From NCBI RefSeq assembly GCF_000424685.1, contig NZ_KE384224.1, positions 372,001-436,000 on the forward strand: a DNA stretch of 64,000 nucleotides, in the 5' to 3' direction. The stretch is from Methylococcus capsulatus str. Texas = ATCC 19069. GTDB taxonomy: Bacteria; Pseudomonadota; Gammaproteobacteria; Methylococcales; Methylococcaceae. Positions 37,163-45,713 of this stretch are shown here, one piece after another. Each line of letters begins with the position of its first letter. The first letter of the stretch is position 1. Both the position numbers and the translations under genes were made by a program. The notes under the pieces were generated by a model. It was not told the origin of the DNA. It did not search any database and saw only the letters and a program-made list of their open reading frames with translations.

Positions 37163-37239
37163 GGTGGCGTAGCTCAGTTGGTCAGAGCGAGGGATTCATA
37201 ACCCCTAGGTCGGCGGTTCAATTCCGCCCGCCACCACCA
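37163..37239 (+). tRNA. tRNA-Met (CAT anticodon)
   Basis: 77 nt with encoded CCA. The acceptor stem GGTGGCG pairs with CGCCACC, the D arm is GTAGCTCAGTTGGTCAGAGC, the T arm contains GGTTCAATTCC, and the anticodon loop is TTCATAA. The G1-C72 pair indicates an elongator rather than initiator tRNA. The last anticodon-stem pair is A-C instead of a Watson-Crick pair. A lysidine-modified tRNA-Ile(CAT) cannot be fully excluded by eye. Confidence 0.92.
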
Positions 37240-37680
37240 TCCCCAGCCTCGCCAAGATCCAAAGACCCTGCAAGCGCCAAGGCTTCGCGGGCTATTCTCT
37301 TCCTGTCTGTCAAAGGCGACCCATCGCTTTTTGCGATTTAACATAATATACATTATGCGCACATATGGAGCGGCTCGCGGCTACGTCAGACCGACCGGAG
37401 ACCCGGATCCTCCGCATTCGTAAAACGAAAAAACCGCATCGCCGCCGGCATCGACCGGAGATGCTTCCTGGTCTCTCCGCATGCGCGTCAAAGCTTGACC
37501 CAAAGCCGAACCGCGCCATCGTCCTCAAATGGCCCGCCTTCGACACCTGTCGTCTGCGGACGGGAGTCTGGTACTCTCTGTCACCTCTTTGGTCTTCTCG
37601 GTTCCCGATTTCTGGCACGCCCCCTTGGGCCCAGCGGCAGCGCCGGGGCTTGCCTTACACTCACCAACATTCATCTCGGC
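37240..37680. other. 441-nt stretch without a convincing gene, tRNA to DHCR24-like gene
   Basis: No frame here shows coding character; the open frames are short and arginine-rich. It becomes AT-rich near 37335-37360, where a perfect inverted repeat lies, and again from about 37680. Promoters for the downstream reductase gene must lie here, but none is clear. Confidence 0.5.
37342..37357. repeat. Perfect 6-4-6 inverted repeat
   Basis: CATAAT, ATAC, ATTATG forms a perfect palindrome with a 4-nt spacer in an AT-rich island 324 nt before the DHCR24-like start. It could be an operator or part of a promoter region; function unknown. Confidence 0.45.
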
Positions 37681-39231
37681 ATGCTCGAATATATATTGAC
37701 ATACCATCGCGGCCTTTTCGCTACGCTGTTCCTGTTGCCCATATCAGTCATTTACGGCGCCTACGTAACTCTGAGAAACCGCATCATTTTTCTCTGTCAT
37801 AGTGCACCCGCCAGACATGATGAAAAAGTCAGACGAGTGATCAGACAGATCGATCTATGGAAAGAGCAAGGATGCAAAGAAAAATTATGCACGGGTCGTT
37901 CGGGATGGAAAAGCATGAGCGAGCTCATCCCAATATATAAATATTCCCACAGAAAAATCCATATTGATTTATATGATATTCTGGAAATCGACGTGAGCCG
38001 GCGTGTCGTGAGAGTCGAACCTCTGGTCACGATGGGGCAGTTATCCTCCACCTTGAAGATCGAGGGATGGATGCTTCCCGTGGTTCCCGAGCTGAATGAC
38101 TTGACGGTGGGCGGACTGATCATGGGGTTCGGCGTCGAAACCAGCAGCCATAGATACGGTCTATTTCAACATATATGCGAATCTTTCGAGATCATAACGT
38201 CAGAAGGAACTTTGGTTACCTGCAGTCGCAGCGAGAATCCAGAGCTGTTTCATCAAATTCCATGGAGCCATGGCACACTCGGTTTTCTTGTGGCCGCAGA
38301 ACTCCAAATAATACCCGCAAAAAAATATGTACGATTGCATTATCAGCCCGTATCTTCTTTGAACGAAATGGCGAAGCTGTTCGAGTCCGAGGCCAGGAAC
38401 ACCGATAACGATTTCGTGGAAGGGATCGTATACAACAGGGACGCAGCCGTCATCATGTGCGGCAGACTGATGGACGCAGCAGGACACGACGGCCCTGTCA
38501 ACCCCATAAACCGGTGGTATAAACCCTGGTTCTTCAAGCACGTGGAGAATCGCCTCCGGCCGAACTCGAACAACGTCGAATACATTCCTTTGGAGGATTA
38601 CTTTCACAGGCATACAAGAAGCTATTTCTGGATGATGAAAGACATCATCCCCTTCGGCAACCATCCGCTGTTTCGGGTTCTGCTGGGCTGGGCGATGCCG
38701 CCACGTATCGAACTTCTGAAGTATACGGAAACTGAAACCACCAGAGAGCTCAGGGAGCGTCATCAGATGATTCAGGATATGCTGATGCCCATACGATATC
38801 TCAGTAAATCAATCGAGTATTTCGACGAGCATACTGGACTCTATCCTCTCTGGCTATCACCCATGTCGATCCGGCGGAACAGTGAGGATATCGGGTTTGT
38901 CCGTCCCTTCTGCGACGAAAACGGCGTCGAGGATGAGCTGTTCGTGGATATCGGCGCTTACGGCACTCTTAAAAAGAAAGACAGAGATGCCAGGGATGTG
39001 CTCGGCTTGCTCGAACAATTCGTCCTGCAGCATCACGGATATCAGGCGTTATATGCGAAAACGGCTTTGAGCCGCACCGATTTCCGTCGAATGTTCAATC
39101 ATGGCAGCTATGATCGTCTGCGCGAAAAATTACCGTTATGCAAGCTGGCATTCGACGAGGTATACGACAAAGTATCGACTGCGGGCCGGGCATCCCCCGT
39201 TGAAGTCCGTCGGATGAAGAAAAAGCATTAA
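37681..39231 (+). CDS. Delta(24)-sterol reductase (DHCR24-like FAD oxidoreductase)
   Basis: 516 residues. An N-terminal hydrophobic helix (LFATLFLLPISVIYGAYV) is followed by an FAD-binding PCMH domain: LCTGRSGWKSMS, DILEIDVSRRVVRVEPLVTMGQL and LNDLTVGGLIMGFGVETSS. GTLGFLVAAELQIIPAKKYV and YKPWFFKHVEN match vertebrate DHCR24 nearly word for word. That enzyme reduces the C24 double bond of the sterol side chain. Methylococcus is known to make sterols with saturated side chains. The ATG at 37681 begins where similarity begins; the longer upstream frame is low-complexity. The gene is clearly AT-richer than its neighbours (16 G/C in the 60 nt at 37921-37980), which suggests transfer. Confidence 0.93.
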   Translation: MLEYILTYHRGLFATLFLLPISVIYGAYVTLRNRIIFLCHSAPARHDEKVRRVIRQIDLWKEQGCKEKLCTGRSGWKSMSELIPIYKYSHRKIHIDLYDILEIDVSRRVVRVEPLVTMGQLSSTLKIEGWMLPVVPELNDLTVGGLIMGFGVETSSHRYGLFQHICESFEIITSEGTLVTCSRSENPELFHQIPWSHGTLGFLVAAELQIIPAKKYVRLHYQPVSSLNEMAKLFESEARNTDNDFVEGIVYNRDAAVIMCGRLMDAAGHDGPVNPINRWYKPWFFKHVENRLRPNSNNVEYIPLEDYFHRHTRSYFWMMKDIIPFGNHPLFRVLLGWAMPPRIELLKYTETETTRELRERHQMIQDMLMPIRYLSKSIEYFDEHTGLYPLWLSPMSIRRNSEDIGFVRPFCDENGVEDELFVDIGAYGTLKKKDRDARDVLGLLEQFVLQHHGYQALYAKTALSRTDFRRMFNHGSYDRLREKLPLCKLAFDEVYDKVSTAGRASPVEVRRMKKKH

Positions 39232-39335
39232 GCGTTGCCCCTAGGATACAGAACTTGCCACGGAGGGGTGTTTGAGGCAGAATTCGAATCTCATGAGATA
39301 GGGATCAAGCATTTCTGGCTTAATTCATTGAAGCT

Positions 39336-40604
39336 ATGCCCGATCGATTATACCCAATCGCCCCTCTCGGTGTCGGACACAAGGGGCGGTCTGCGTTATT
39401 GCGAAGAGCGACGCGACTGATTGGCACGCTGACTTTTCCGCCGCTCCTGGCAGCCTGCGCTCACACCCTGCCGCCTGCCGGCCAGCATTCGGTGTCGCAT
39501 CGCGATGTCGAATCGCCGCCGGAAAAACCGGTCGACCCGGCTTATCTTCGATTGCCTTCGGACTTGGCGCTACTGCAGGACCGGCTCGCGAGCCGCCTGT
39601 GGGACGGGGATCTGCCGGTGGGAGAAGATTCCGAAACGGCCAGGGTTCCGGCGACCAAGAGACGGAAACCCAGGGCAGCACCCGGTCTGCGTCTGGCCAG
39701 AGCGGCTTCCGGCTCACCGGGGGAAGAAGGCCTGTGGCAGCATATCAGGCAAAAGCTGGTTCTGAGCGACATTCGACATGAAGCGGTCGATGCCGAAATC
39801 GAAGCCTTCAGGCACAATCCGGCCCATCTCGATGCGCTAGCAAGGCGGGGAGAGCCTTTTCTGCATTATCTGGCAAGCGAAATCGAGCGCAAAGGGCTGC
39901 CCATGGACGTGCTCGTCGTCCCCATGGTCGAAAGTGCGTTCGATCCCTTGGCAGCCTCCCCCCGCGACGCCGTCGGCCTGTGGCAGATCGTGCGGGGCAC
40001 TGGCGAAGAACACGGACTCACCGTGGACGAAAACTATGATGGCCGTTACGACATACATGCGTCGACGTCCGCGGCTCTGTCGTACCTGAAACATCTCGGC
40101 ACCGTTTTCAACGGCGACTGGCTGCTGGCCTTGGCCGCCTATAATGCCGGCGAGGGAGCGGTGCAACGGGCGGTCGCTGCCAGCCTCAAGGCCGGCCGGG
40201 GTGGCAGCTTCTGGACGCTCGATCTACCGGCCGAAACCCGGGCCTACGTGCCTCGGATACTGGCCTTATCCCGCATCATAGCCCATCCGGAAGGCTACGG
40301 CCTGAAGCTCAGGAAAATCCGGGACCGGCCCTACCTGACGAGGGTGGAGGTCGATTCGAAGGTCCGTGTGGCCGAGGTCGTCGCTAGCTCGGGACTCCCC
40401 GAACAGGAATTTTTCAGGATGAATCCTGCCCTCAAACCCGGCGTGCAACCGCCCAAACGCCGGTATGACGTCCTGCTGCCGGTCGAGAGCGCCGCGGCGC
40501 TGGCCTCGATCCTCGACGGCGGAAAACCTACGGCGGCCAGGAAAAGGGGCGGAAGACGTGGCACCACGCTGTCGGCTCTCGGCCGGCAGTCCGGGCACGG
40601 CTAG
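39336..40604 (+). CDS. Membrane-bound lytic murein transglycosylase, MltD-like lipoprotein
   Basis: 422 residues. A lipoprotein-type signal reaches LLAAC near residue 41. The SLT domain (about 180-300) has VPMVESAFDPLAASPRDAVGLWQI, with catalytic Glu in VESAF, then NYDGRYDIHASTSAALSYLK and LALAAYNAGEGAV, as in MltD. One degenerate LysM-like segment follows (residues about 330-385). It cleaves glycan strands in peptidoglycan. The ATG at 39336 gives a long n-region before the signal; a TTG at 39399 would give a more usual signal length. Confidence 0.87.
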   Translation: MPDRLYPIAPLGVGHKGRSALLRRATRLIGTLTFPPLLAACAHTLPPAGQHSVSHRDVESPPEKPVDPAYLRLPSDLALLQDRLASRLWDGDLPVGEDSETARVPATKRRKPRAAPGLRLARAASGSPGEEGLWQHIRQKLVLSDIRHEAVDAEIEAFRHNPAHLDALARRGEPFLHYLASEIERKGLPMDVLVVPMVESAFDPLAASPRDAVGLWQIVRGTGEEHGLTVDENYDGRYDIHASTSAALSYLKHLGTVFNGDWLLALAAYNAGEGAVQRAVAASLKAGRGGSFWTLDLPAETRAYVPRILALSRIIAHPEGYGLKLRKIRDRPYLTRVEVDSKVRVAEVVASSGLPEQEFFRMNPALKPGVQPPKRRYDVLLPVESAAALASILDGGKPTAARKRGGRRGTTLSALGRQSGHG

Positions 40605-40608
40605 CGAC

Positions 40609-40962
40609 TCAGCGCGGCGCCAGAGGACTTTCCGGAAAGCTGATTCCCTCCCAACCATATTTCATGAAAGTCCGGATGTTGCGATGATCGTCGCCGTCCG
40701 GACGACCGAGCACGTCCTCCCAGTAATAGTCGCCGAACAATGCGAGGGTTTCGGTGACCGACAGCCTGTGCAGCCGGGCGAAACCGAAAATCTTGCATGA
40801 ACCCGAGTTGGTACCGGCCGGATTGATCACGACATCATCCCCCCGTCCGTTGCGAAATTCGGTCGGAGTAAAATGATAAGCCGAGTCGATTGCTTCGACG
40901 GTGTCTGTGAAGGCGATGCGGTCGCCTTGCCGTATCCGGGCAATGAGTTCTTCTGGGGTCAT
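40609..40962 (-). CDS. HopJ family protein
   Basis: 117 residues. FTDTVEAIDSAYHFTPTEFRNG, NPAGTNSGSCKIF and LALFGDYYWEDVLG are the conserved blocks of the HopJ/type III effector HopPmaJ family. This family is widespread in bacteria without type III secretion, so an effector role is not implied; function unknown. Its ATG overlaps the tesA stop (ATGA), so it is the second gene of a tesA operon. Confidence 0.85.
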   Translation of the reverse strand: MTPEELIARIRQGDRIAFTDTVEAIDSAYHFTPTEFRNGRGDDVVINPAGTNSGSCKIFGFARLHRLSVTETLALFGDYYWEDVLGRPDGDDHRNIRTFMKYGWEGISFPESPLAPR

Positions 40963-41621
40963 GGTCGGTCGATCGATACTAGGAGTGGTTCGAGTTTCTC
41001 GAATACGCTTTTCATGAGGAGGGGTTGCGCCTCGGCGTTTGGATGGAGGCCATCAGACTGTAGCAGATGTTCGTCCCCTGCGACCCCGTCGAGAAAAAAT
41101 GGCAAGAGTCGAACCTGTTTCTCCTCGGCGAGTTCCTGATACACCCGTTCGAAGGCCTCCGCATAGCGGCCGCCGTAATTCGGCGGGAGCTTCATGCCCA
41201 GAAGCAGGACCTGCGCCCCGGCCGATCTCGCCTGATCGATCATGGCGCCGAGGTTGGCTTTCAACGCCGCCGGAGGCAGGCCGCGTAGGCCATCGTTGGC
41301 GCCGAGCTCAAGGATCACGATCCGGGGATGGTGCGCTGCCAGCGCTGCAGGCAGGCGGGCCAGTCCGCCGCCGCTGGTATCGCCGGGAATACTGGCGTTG
41401 ACCACGGTGATGTTTCGAGGCTGCAGTCTTTGCTGCAACAATGCGACCCACCCTTGGCCGCTGTCCGAGAGGCCATAGCCGGCACTGAGGCTGTCGCCCA
41501 CGACGAGCAAAGAATCGGCCGCCGCTGAATCCGCCGAAAGGGGAGTTATCGAGATGAAGCCAGACACGATGGACAAGAACAGCAACGATGCCGGACCGGA
41601 GGGCAGGCGCGCTTTGATCAT
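40959..41621 (-). CDS. tesA: Arylesterase / lysophospholipase L1 (TesA-type SGNH hydrolase)
   Basis: 220 residues. A signal peptide (about residues 1-33) precedes VVGDSLSAGYGL (nucleophile Ser), NASIPGDTSGGGLARLP (Gly), LELGANDGLRG (Asn) and DGLHPNAEAQ (Asp/His): the four SGNH blocks in order. It is a periplasmic thioesterase/esterase. The ATG at 41621 lies inside the divergent ybbA 5' coding region, so the two coding sequences overlap head to head by 68 nt. The tesA/ybbA-ybbP arrangement matches E. coli. Confidence 0.93.
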   Translation of the reverse strand: MIKARLPSGPASLLFLSIVSGFISITPLSADSAAADSLLVVGDSLSAGYGLSDSGQGWVALLQQRLQPRNITVVNASIPGDTSGGGLARLPAALAAHHPRIVILELGANDGLRGLPPAALKANLGAMIDQARSAGAQVLLLGMKLPPNYGGRYAEAFERVYQELAEEKQVRLLPFFLDGVAGDEHLLQSDGLHPNAEAQPLLMKSVFEKLEPLLVSIDRP

Positions 41622-42279
41622 GGCGAGACAGGTGGACAAGTGGGTCGTAAGCGCCGGTGAAAGACTGGATATCTTGACAGGTGTGGACCTGGCGATCAAA
41701 CCGGGTGAGAGCGTCGGGATCGTCGGAACCTCCGGCTCCGGCAAGTCGACTCTGCTCGGTCTGCTCGCCGGCCTCGACCGGCCGTCTGCGGGCGAGATCG
41801 AGCTTGCCGGCTGCCGCCTTTCGCAACTGGACGAAGATGGTTTGGCACGGCTGAGGGCGCGGCACGTCGGTTTCGTGTTCCAGTCGTTCCAGCTTCTGCC
41901 CAGCTTCACCGCCCTGGAAAATGTTATGCTGCCGCTGGAACTCGGCGGTCGTCTCGACGAAGCCCGGGACCGCGCCCGGGGGCTCTTGGCCCGGGTCGGC
42001 CTCCAGCATCGCCTGGGACATTATCCCCGCCAGCTCTCCGGCGGGGAGCAGCAGCGAGTGGCCCTTGCGCGCGCCTTCGTCACGGTGCCGGACATCCTCT
42101 TCGCCGACGAGCCGACCGGAAATCTCGACGACCGTACCAGCCAGACCATCATCGATATGCTGTTCGACCTCAACCGCGAGCATCGCACCACGCTGGTCCT
42201 GGTGACGCACGATGCCCGTCTCGCTTCGCGTTGTGATCGCCTGCTCCGGCTGGAGGCCGGGCGGATGCTCGAGTCATGA
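41554..42279 (+). CDS. ybbA: YbbA-type ABC transporter ATP-binding protein
   Basis: 241 residues. Walker A VGTSGSGKSTLLG, Q-loop FVFQSFQLLPSF, signature LSGGEQQRVALARAF, Walker B ILFADEPTGNLD and H-loop VTHDA are all present. It belongs to the MacB/LolD-like exporter class. The ATG at 41554 is favoured by AGGGGAG 8 nt upstream; a later ATG at 41620 would avoid the overlap with tesA but lacks such a site. It pairs with the YbbP permease by an ATGA overlap. Confidence 0.93.
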   Translation: MKPDTMDKNSNDAGPEGRRALIMARQVDKWVVSAGERLDILTGVDLAIKPGESVGIVGTSGSGKSTLLGLLAGLDRPSAGEIELAGCRLSQLDEDGLARLRARHVGFVFQSFQLLPSFTALENVMLPLELGGRLDEARDRARGLLARVGLQHRLGHYPRQLSGGEQQRVALARAFVTVPDILFADEPTGNLDDRTSQTIIDMLFDLNREHRTTLVLVTHDARLASRCDRLLRLEAGRMLES

Positions 42280-44768
42280 GGGCCGCCTACGGTTTCCGCC
42301 TGGCCTGGCGGCTCGCCAGGCGTGACTGGCGGGGTGGCGAACTCGGTGTGCTGCTCGCCGCACTCCTGATCGCCGTGGCCGCCACCGCAGCGACCCAGTT
42401 GTTCAGCGATCGCCTGGCCCGCACCATGGTCGATCATGCGGCGGAATTCATCGCTGGTGACCTGACGCTGGCAAGCCATCGCCAGATCCCTCCGGAGTGG
42501 CTCGAGCAAGCGGCGAGCCTGGGCCTGAAGCACGCGGCCAGCGTGGAATTCCCCAGCGTGCTCATGGAGAACGAGCAGATTCTGCTGGGAGGGATCAAGG
42601 CCGTGAGTCCCGCCTACCCCTTACGCGGGGAAGTCCGCACCCGAGCTGCGGGAGCGGTGGACGAAAGGCCGGCGGGTGGCATTCCGCAACCGGGCACCGT
42701 CTGGGTCGAATCCCGGGTGCTGACTACCCTCGGCCTCACGCTCGGCGCTTCACTCACGGTCGGCAGCGCACAATTCCGCGTCGAGCGGCTCCTCACCCAC
42801 GAACCGGACCGGCGCGGGGACCTTTACAGCCTCTCGCCGCGTGTGATCATGAACCTCGGCGATCTGCCGGCCACTCGGGTCATTCAGCCCGGCAGCCGGG
42901 TGCACTACTACGACATGTTCGCCGGGAAGGACACCGCCGTACGCCGTTTCAAAGCCTGGCTCCGGCCCCGGCTGCAGCGAGGCGAGCGGCTGCTGGACGT
43001 GCATGAGGACCGCCCCGAAGTCGGAACGGCATTGAACCGCGCCGAACGTTATCTCGGCATGACCGGCGTGATGATCGTGTTGATCGCCGGTGTGGCGATC
43101 GGTATGAGCGCTCGGCGTTATACCGAGCGCCATTCCGACACGACCGCCCTGCTCAAATGCATGGGGGCGACGAAGAACGACATCCTGGCGATCCACATCT
43201 GCGTCCTGATGATGGTGGGACTCCCCGGCGCCCTTCTCGGCAGCGCCCTCGGTTATCTGGTCCAGGCCGCTATCGCCCGCTCGGTCGCAGGGCTCCTGCC
43301 CCATGACCTGGCCCAGCCGGGGCTGGAAAGTTTGCTGACGGCACCACTGATCGGAATGGTCATCCTCGTGGGTTTTGCCGTCCCGCCTCTGCCGGAGCTG
43401 ATGCGCGTGCCGCCGCTGAGAGTCTTGCGGCGCGACCTCGGACCCACCCCGCCCAGCGTCTGGTTGGGTCTCGGCATTGCCATCGTGACCTTGGCGGCCC
43501 TGCTTCTGCGCCCCGCGCGTGATCCCGCACTGGTGGGGTTCGTCCTCATGGGAGGCGCGGCGACACTGGCGGGTTTCGGTTTTTGCCTCGACGGTCTTCT
43601 GCGATTGCTGCCGACGCTGCTGCGCCGGCGTCCTCTGGTCTGGCGTCTCGGCCTGCACTCCCTGCTGCGCCGTCGCCGTCTCGCCTCGGTTCAGATCATG
43701 GGGTTCGGGCTGGCCATGGCCGCCATGCTGATCAGCCACGTCGTACAGAACGAGCTCGTGTCCGAGTGGAAACGGCAGTCACCGGACAATGTGCCCAACT
43801 TTTTCGCACTCAATCTGCAGGAGACCGAACTGGACCGGTTCCGGCAAATGCTCGAGGCCGAATCGATCGAAAGCAGCGGGATCTACCCCATCGTTCGAGG
43901 GCGTCTGGTCAGCGTGGACGGGATCGATGCACACGAGCTCGCGCCGAAGGACTCCCATGCCGAAGCGGCCCTCGAGCGGGACCTCAGCCTGACCTGGAGC
44001 GAGGGGCTGCCGGCCGGCAACCGTATCGTCCGTGGCCATTGGTGGTCGGGTGTGCCTCTACGGGTATCGGTGGAAGAGAAGCTCGCCGCAGAACTGGGCA
44101 TCCGGATCGGTTCGCAGCTTACGTTCGATGTGGCCGGCACGCCGGTGTCCGCGACGGTCGAAAGCATACGCAGCGTCCGCTGGGACGCCCTGACTCCGAA
44201 CTTTTACATGATCTTCTCCCCTCGCAGCCTGCAGGACCAGCCACGCACTTATCTGACCAGCTTTCATGTTCCTTCGGGACGGAGCACCGTGCTCAGTAAC
44301 CTGGTCAAGGCATTCCCAGGGATCACTCTGCTGGATGTCGATGCCTTGCTGAAACAGTTTCAATCGATCCTGCAGCAGGTGACGCTGGCGGTCCAGGTCG
44401 TTCTGGGATTCGCGGTGGTCGCCGGTTTCACGGTCCTATTCGGGGCGGTGCACGCCACGGCGGAGGAGCGGCTGCGGGAGGATGCGCTGTTACGGGCCCT
44501 CGGCGCGGACACACCGCTTTTGAAGAGGAGTCAGTGGATCGAGTTTGCAGTCCTGGGGTTTCTTGCCGGCATCCTTGCCGCCGCCTCCACCGAACTGGTC
44601 GGTGCCGTGGCATTTTCCAGAGTGATGAATCTGGCGCCACAGGCACACCCTTGGCTCTGGCTGGCCGCACCCTGCCTGGGCGCGATCACTGTGGGGATGG
44701 CGGGACGATGGAGCGTCCGCCGGGTCGTCGCGGTGAGTCCCAACGACGTTCTGCGTGACCTGTCCTGA
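42276..44768 (+). CDS. ybbP: YbbP-type FtsX/MacB family permease
   Basis: 830 residues. A first membrane helix (LGVLLAALLIAVAATAATQL) is followed by a periplasmic MacB-like domain, then three helices (about 265-385), a central two- to four-helix core, a second periplasmic domain and three C-terminal helices (about 700-820). The duplicated FtsX layout matches E. coli YbbP. With YbbA it is a mechanotransmission-type ABC complex; the substrate is not established, and the neighbouring esterase suggests a lipid or ester partner. Confidence 0.92.
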   Translation: MRAAYGFRLAWRLARRDWRGGELGVLLAALLIAVAATAATQLFSDRLARTMVDHAAEFIAGDLTLASHRQIPPEWLEQAASLGLKHAASVEFPSVLMENEQILLGGIKAVSPAYPLRGEVRTRAAGAVDERPAGGIPQPGTVWVESRVLTTLGLTLGASLTVGSAQFRVERLLTHEPDRRGDLYSLSPRVIMNLGDLPATRVIQPGSRVHYYDMFAGKDTAVRRFKAWLRPRLQRGERLLDVHEDRPEVGTALNRAERYLGMTGVMIVLIAGVAIGMSARRYTERHSDTTALLKCMGATKNDILAIHICVLMMVGLPGALLGSALGYLVQAAIARSVAGLLPHDLAQPGLESLLTAPLIGMVILVGFAVPPLPELMRVPPLRVLRRDLGPTPPSVWLGLGIAIVTLAALLLRPARDPALVGFVLMGGAATLAGFGFCLDGLLRLLPTLLRRRPLVWRLGLHSLLRRRRLASVQIMGFGLAMAAMLISHVVQNELVSEWKRQSPDNVPNFFALNLQETELDRFRQMLEAESIESSGIYPIVRGRLVSVDGIDAHELAPKDSHAEAALERDLSLTWSEGLPAGNRIVRGHWWSGVPLRVSVEEKLAAELGIRIGSQLTFDVAGTPVSATVESIRSVRWDALTPNFYMIFSPRSLQDQPRTYLTSFHVPSGRSTVLSNLVKAFPGITLLDVDALLKQFQSILQQVTLAVQVVLGFAVVAGFTVLFGAVHATAEERLREDALLRALGADTPLLKRSQWIEFAVLGFLAGILAAASTELVGAVAFSRVMNLAPQAHPWLWLAAPCLGAITVGMAGRWSVRRVVAVSPNDVLRDLS

Positions 44769-44792
44769 AACGAAGAAGCATCCGCGGCAGCA

Positions 44793-44826
44793 GCGATGGG
44801 GGGCAACCCGCTGCCCTCCCCATCGC
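44793..44826. terminator. Hairpin between convergent genes
   Basis: GCGATGGGG (44793-44801) pairs with CCCCATCGC (44818-44826), a perfect 9-bp stem; inner bases GGCA and TGCC can pair further. It lies between ybbP and the convergent small membrane-protein gene. No T-run follows on either strand, so terminator function is uncertain. Confidence 0.4.
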
Positions 44827-44835
44827 CGGCGTCAC

Positions 44836-45264
44836 TCAATTCGCAGACACGTTGACCTTGGAAGTCCAGCCGCTCTTGCCTTCGCAGGCACCGTCCAGAA
44901 TCTTGAGTTTCACGAACGGCAAAGCGCCCACGATCGATTCCTCTTCCACCGTCGCCCGGGTGCCCGATTTCACCACGCAGACTTTCTGCTCGTCGTTTTC
45001 CTCCTCCCCCGAGGCGACGTTCATCAGGCCGGGCGCCGCGGTCAGCTGGGAGTCGCCCACGTTGGGATTGGACACCACCACCGTCTGACCGACCTGGACC
45101 GCGGTCTTCACCTGGACCTCTCCGCTCCCGCCGCCGCCCATGGCCAGGGCGAGCAGGATCACGACAGCGACCCCACCGATCACGTACAGTATTTTCGGAT
45201 TGGACTTGAGCGTATCTAAAATGTTTGCTTTGGCGGGTCCTTCGCTATTGTTTTCGTTAGACAT
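44836..45264 (-). CDS. Small single-pass membrane protein with C-terminal SH3-like segment
   Basis: 142 residues, not recognised as a named family. A short cytoplasmic N-terminus precedes one helix (ILYVIGGVAVVILLALAMG), a periplasmic linker, then VCVVKSGTRATVEEE, LPFVKLKILDG and GKSGWTSKVNVS. The last block resembles the end of SH3b/bacterial SH3-like domains (GxxGWxxxxxL), and two cysteines could form a disulphide. A strong GGAGG site precedes the ATG. It is transcribed alone and convergent with ybbP. Confidence 0.75.
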   Translation of the reverse strand: MSNENNSEGPAKANILDTLKSNPKILYVIGGVAVVILLALAMGGGGSGEVQVKTAVQVGQTVVVSNPNVGDSQLTAAPGLMNVASGEEENDEQKVCVVKSGTRATVEEESIVGALPFVKLKILDGACEGKSGWTSKVNVSAN

Positions 45265-45437
45265 TCGTTATTACCTCCTCGTTGGGATCAAGTCTCCCCT
45301 TCCCAGGGTACGCGCACGTTACCATGTTGCCCCATCTTCGAACAAGGAGGAGGCTCGGGCAGGGATTCGAAGGCCGACGGCGTCTCCTGTACACTGTGGC
45401 GCATGACGAGAAAACATCCGCGATCGGCAGGTTTCGC

Positions 45438-45713
45438 ATGAGTCACAAGCATCCTGTCGAAGCGGTCGAATCCCTGGTGATGGCGGACCGGTACGGCCGC
45501 CCGGCGGGCTTGCGCCGCGGCTTCGAACATCCGGGCGATGAGGCGGATGGTCGGGCGCCAGGCGACTTCGATGCCGCCAGACCGGATCGGCTCGCCCGTC
45601 TGCTCCGAGCAGCGGCCGCCTATGCCGCAGGGGGTGGCCATCCAATGCAGGCATCGCCGGAGCGTGGGGATGCCGAAATACCCGAATCGATCCGCCGGCT
45701 GCGTCAGCCTTGA
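45438..45713 (+). CDS. Hypothetical small protein upstream of the J-domain gene
   Basis: 91 residues, no recognised family. It is rich in Arg, Ala and Gly (RLARLLRAAAAYAAGG), and coding status is supported mainly by its stop overlapping the TTG start of the next gene (TTGA). The ribosome site is weak. The opposite strand is also open here, so this is a tentative call. Confidence 0.4.
   Translation: MSHKHPVEAVESLVMADRYGRPAGLRRGFEHPGDEADGRAPGDFDAARPDRLARLLRAAAAYAAGGGHPMQASPERGDAEIPESIRRLRQP

Noticed and set aside
40609-40962. HopJ protein as a type III secretion effector
   Set aside because: The family is widespread in non-pathogens, and no secretion genes or chaperones are nearby; the name is historical.
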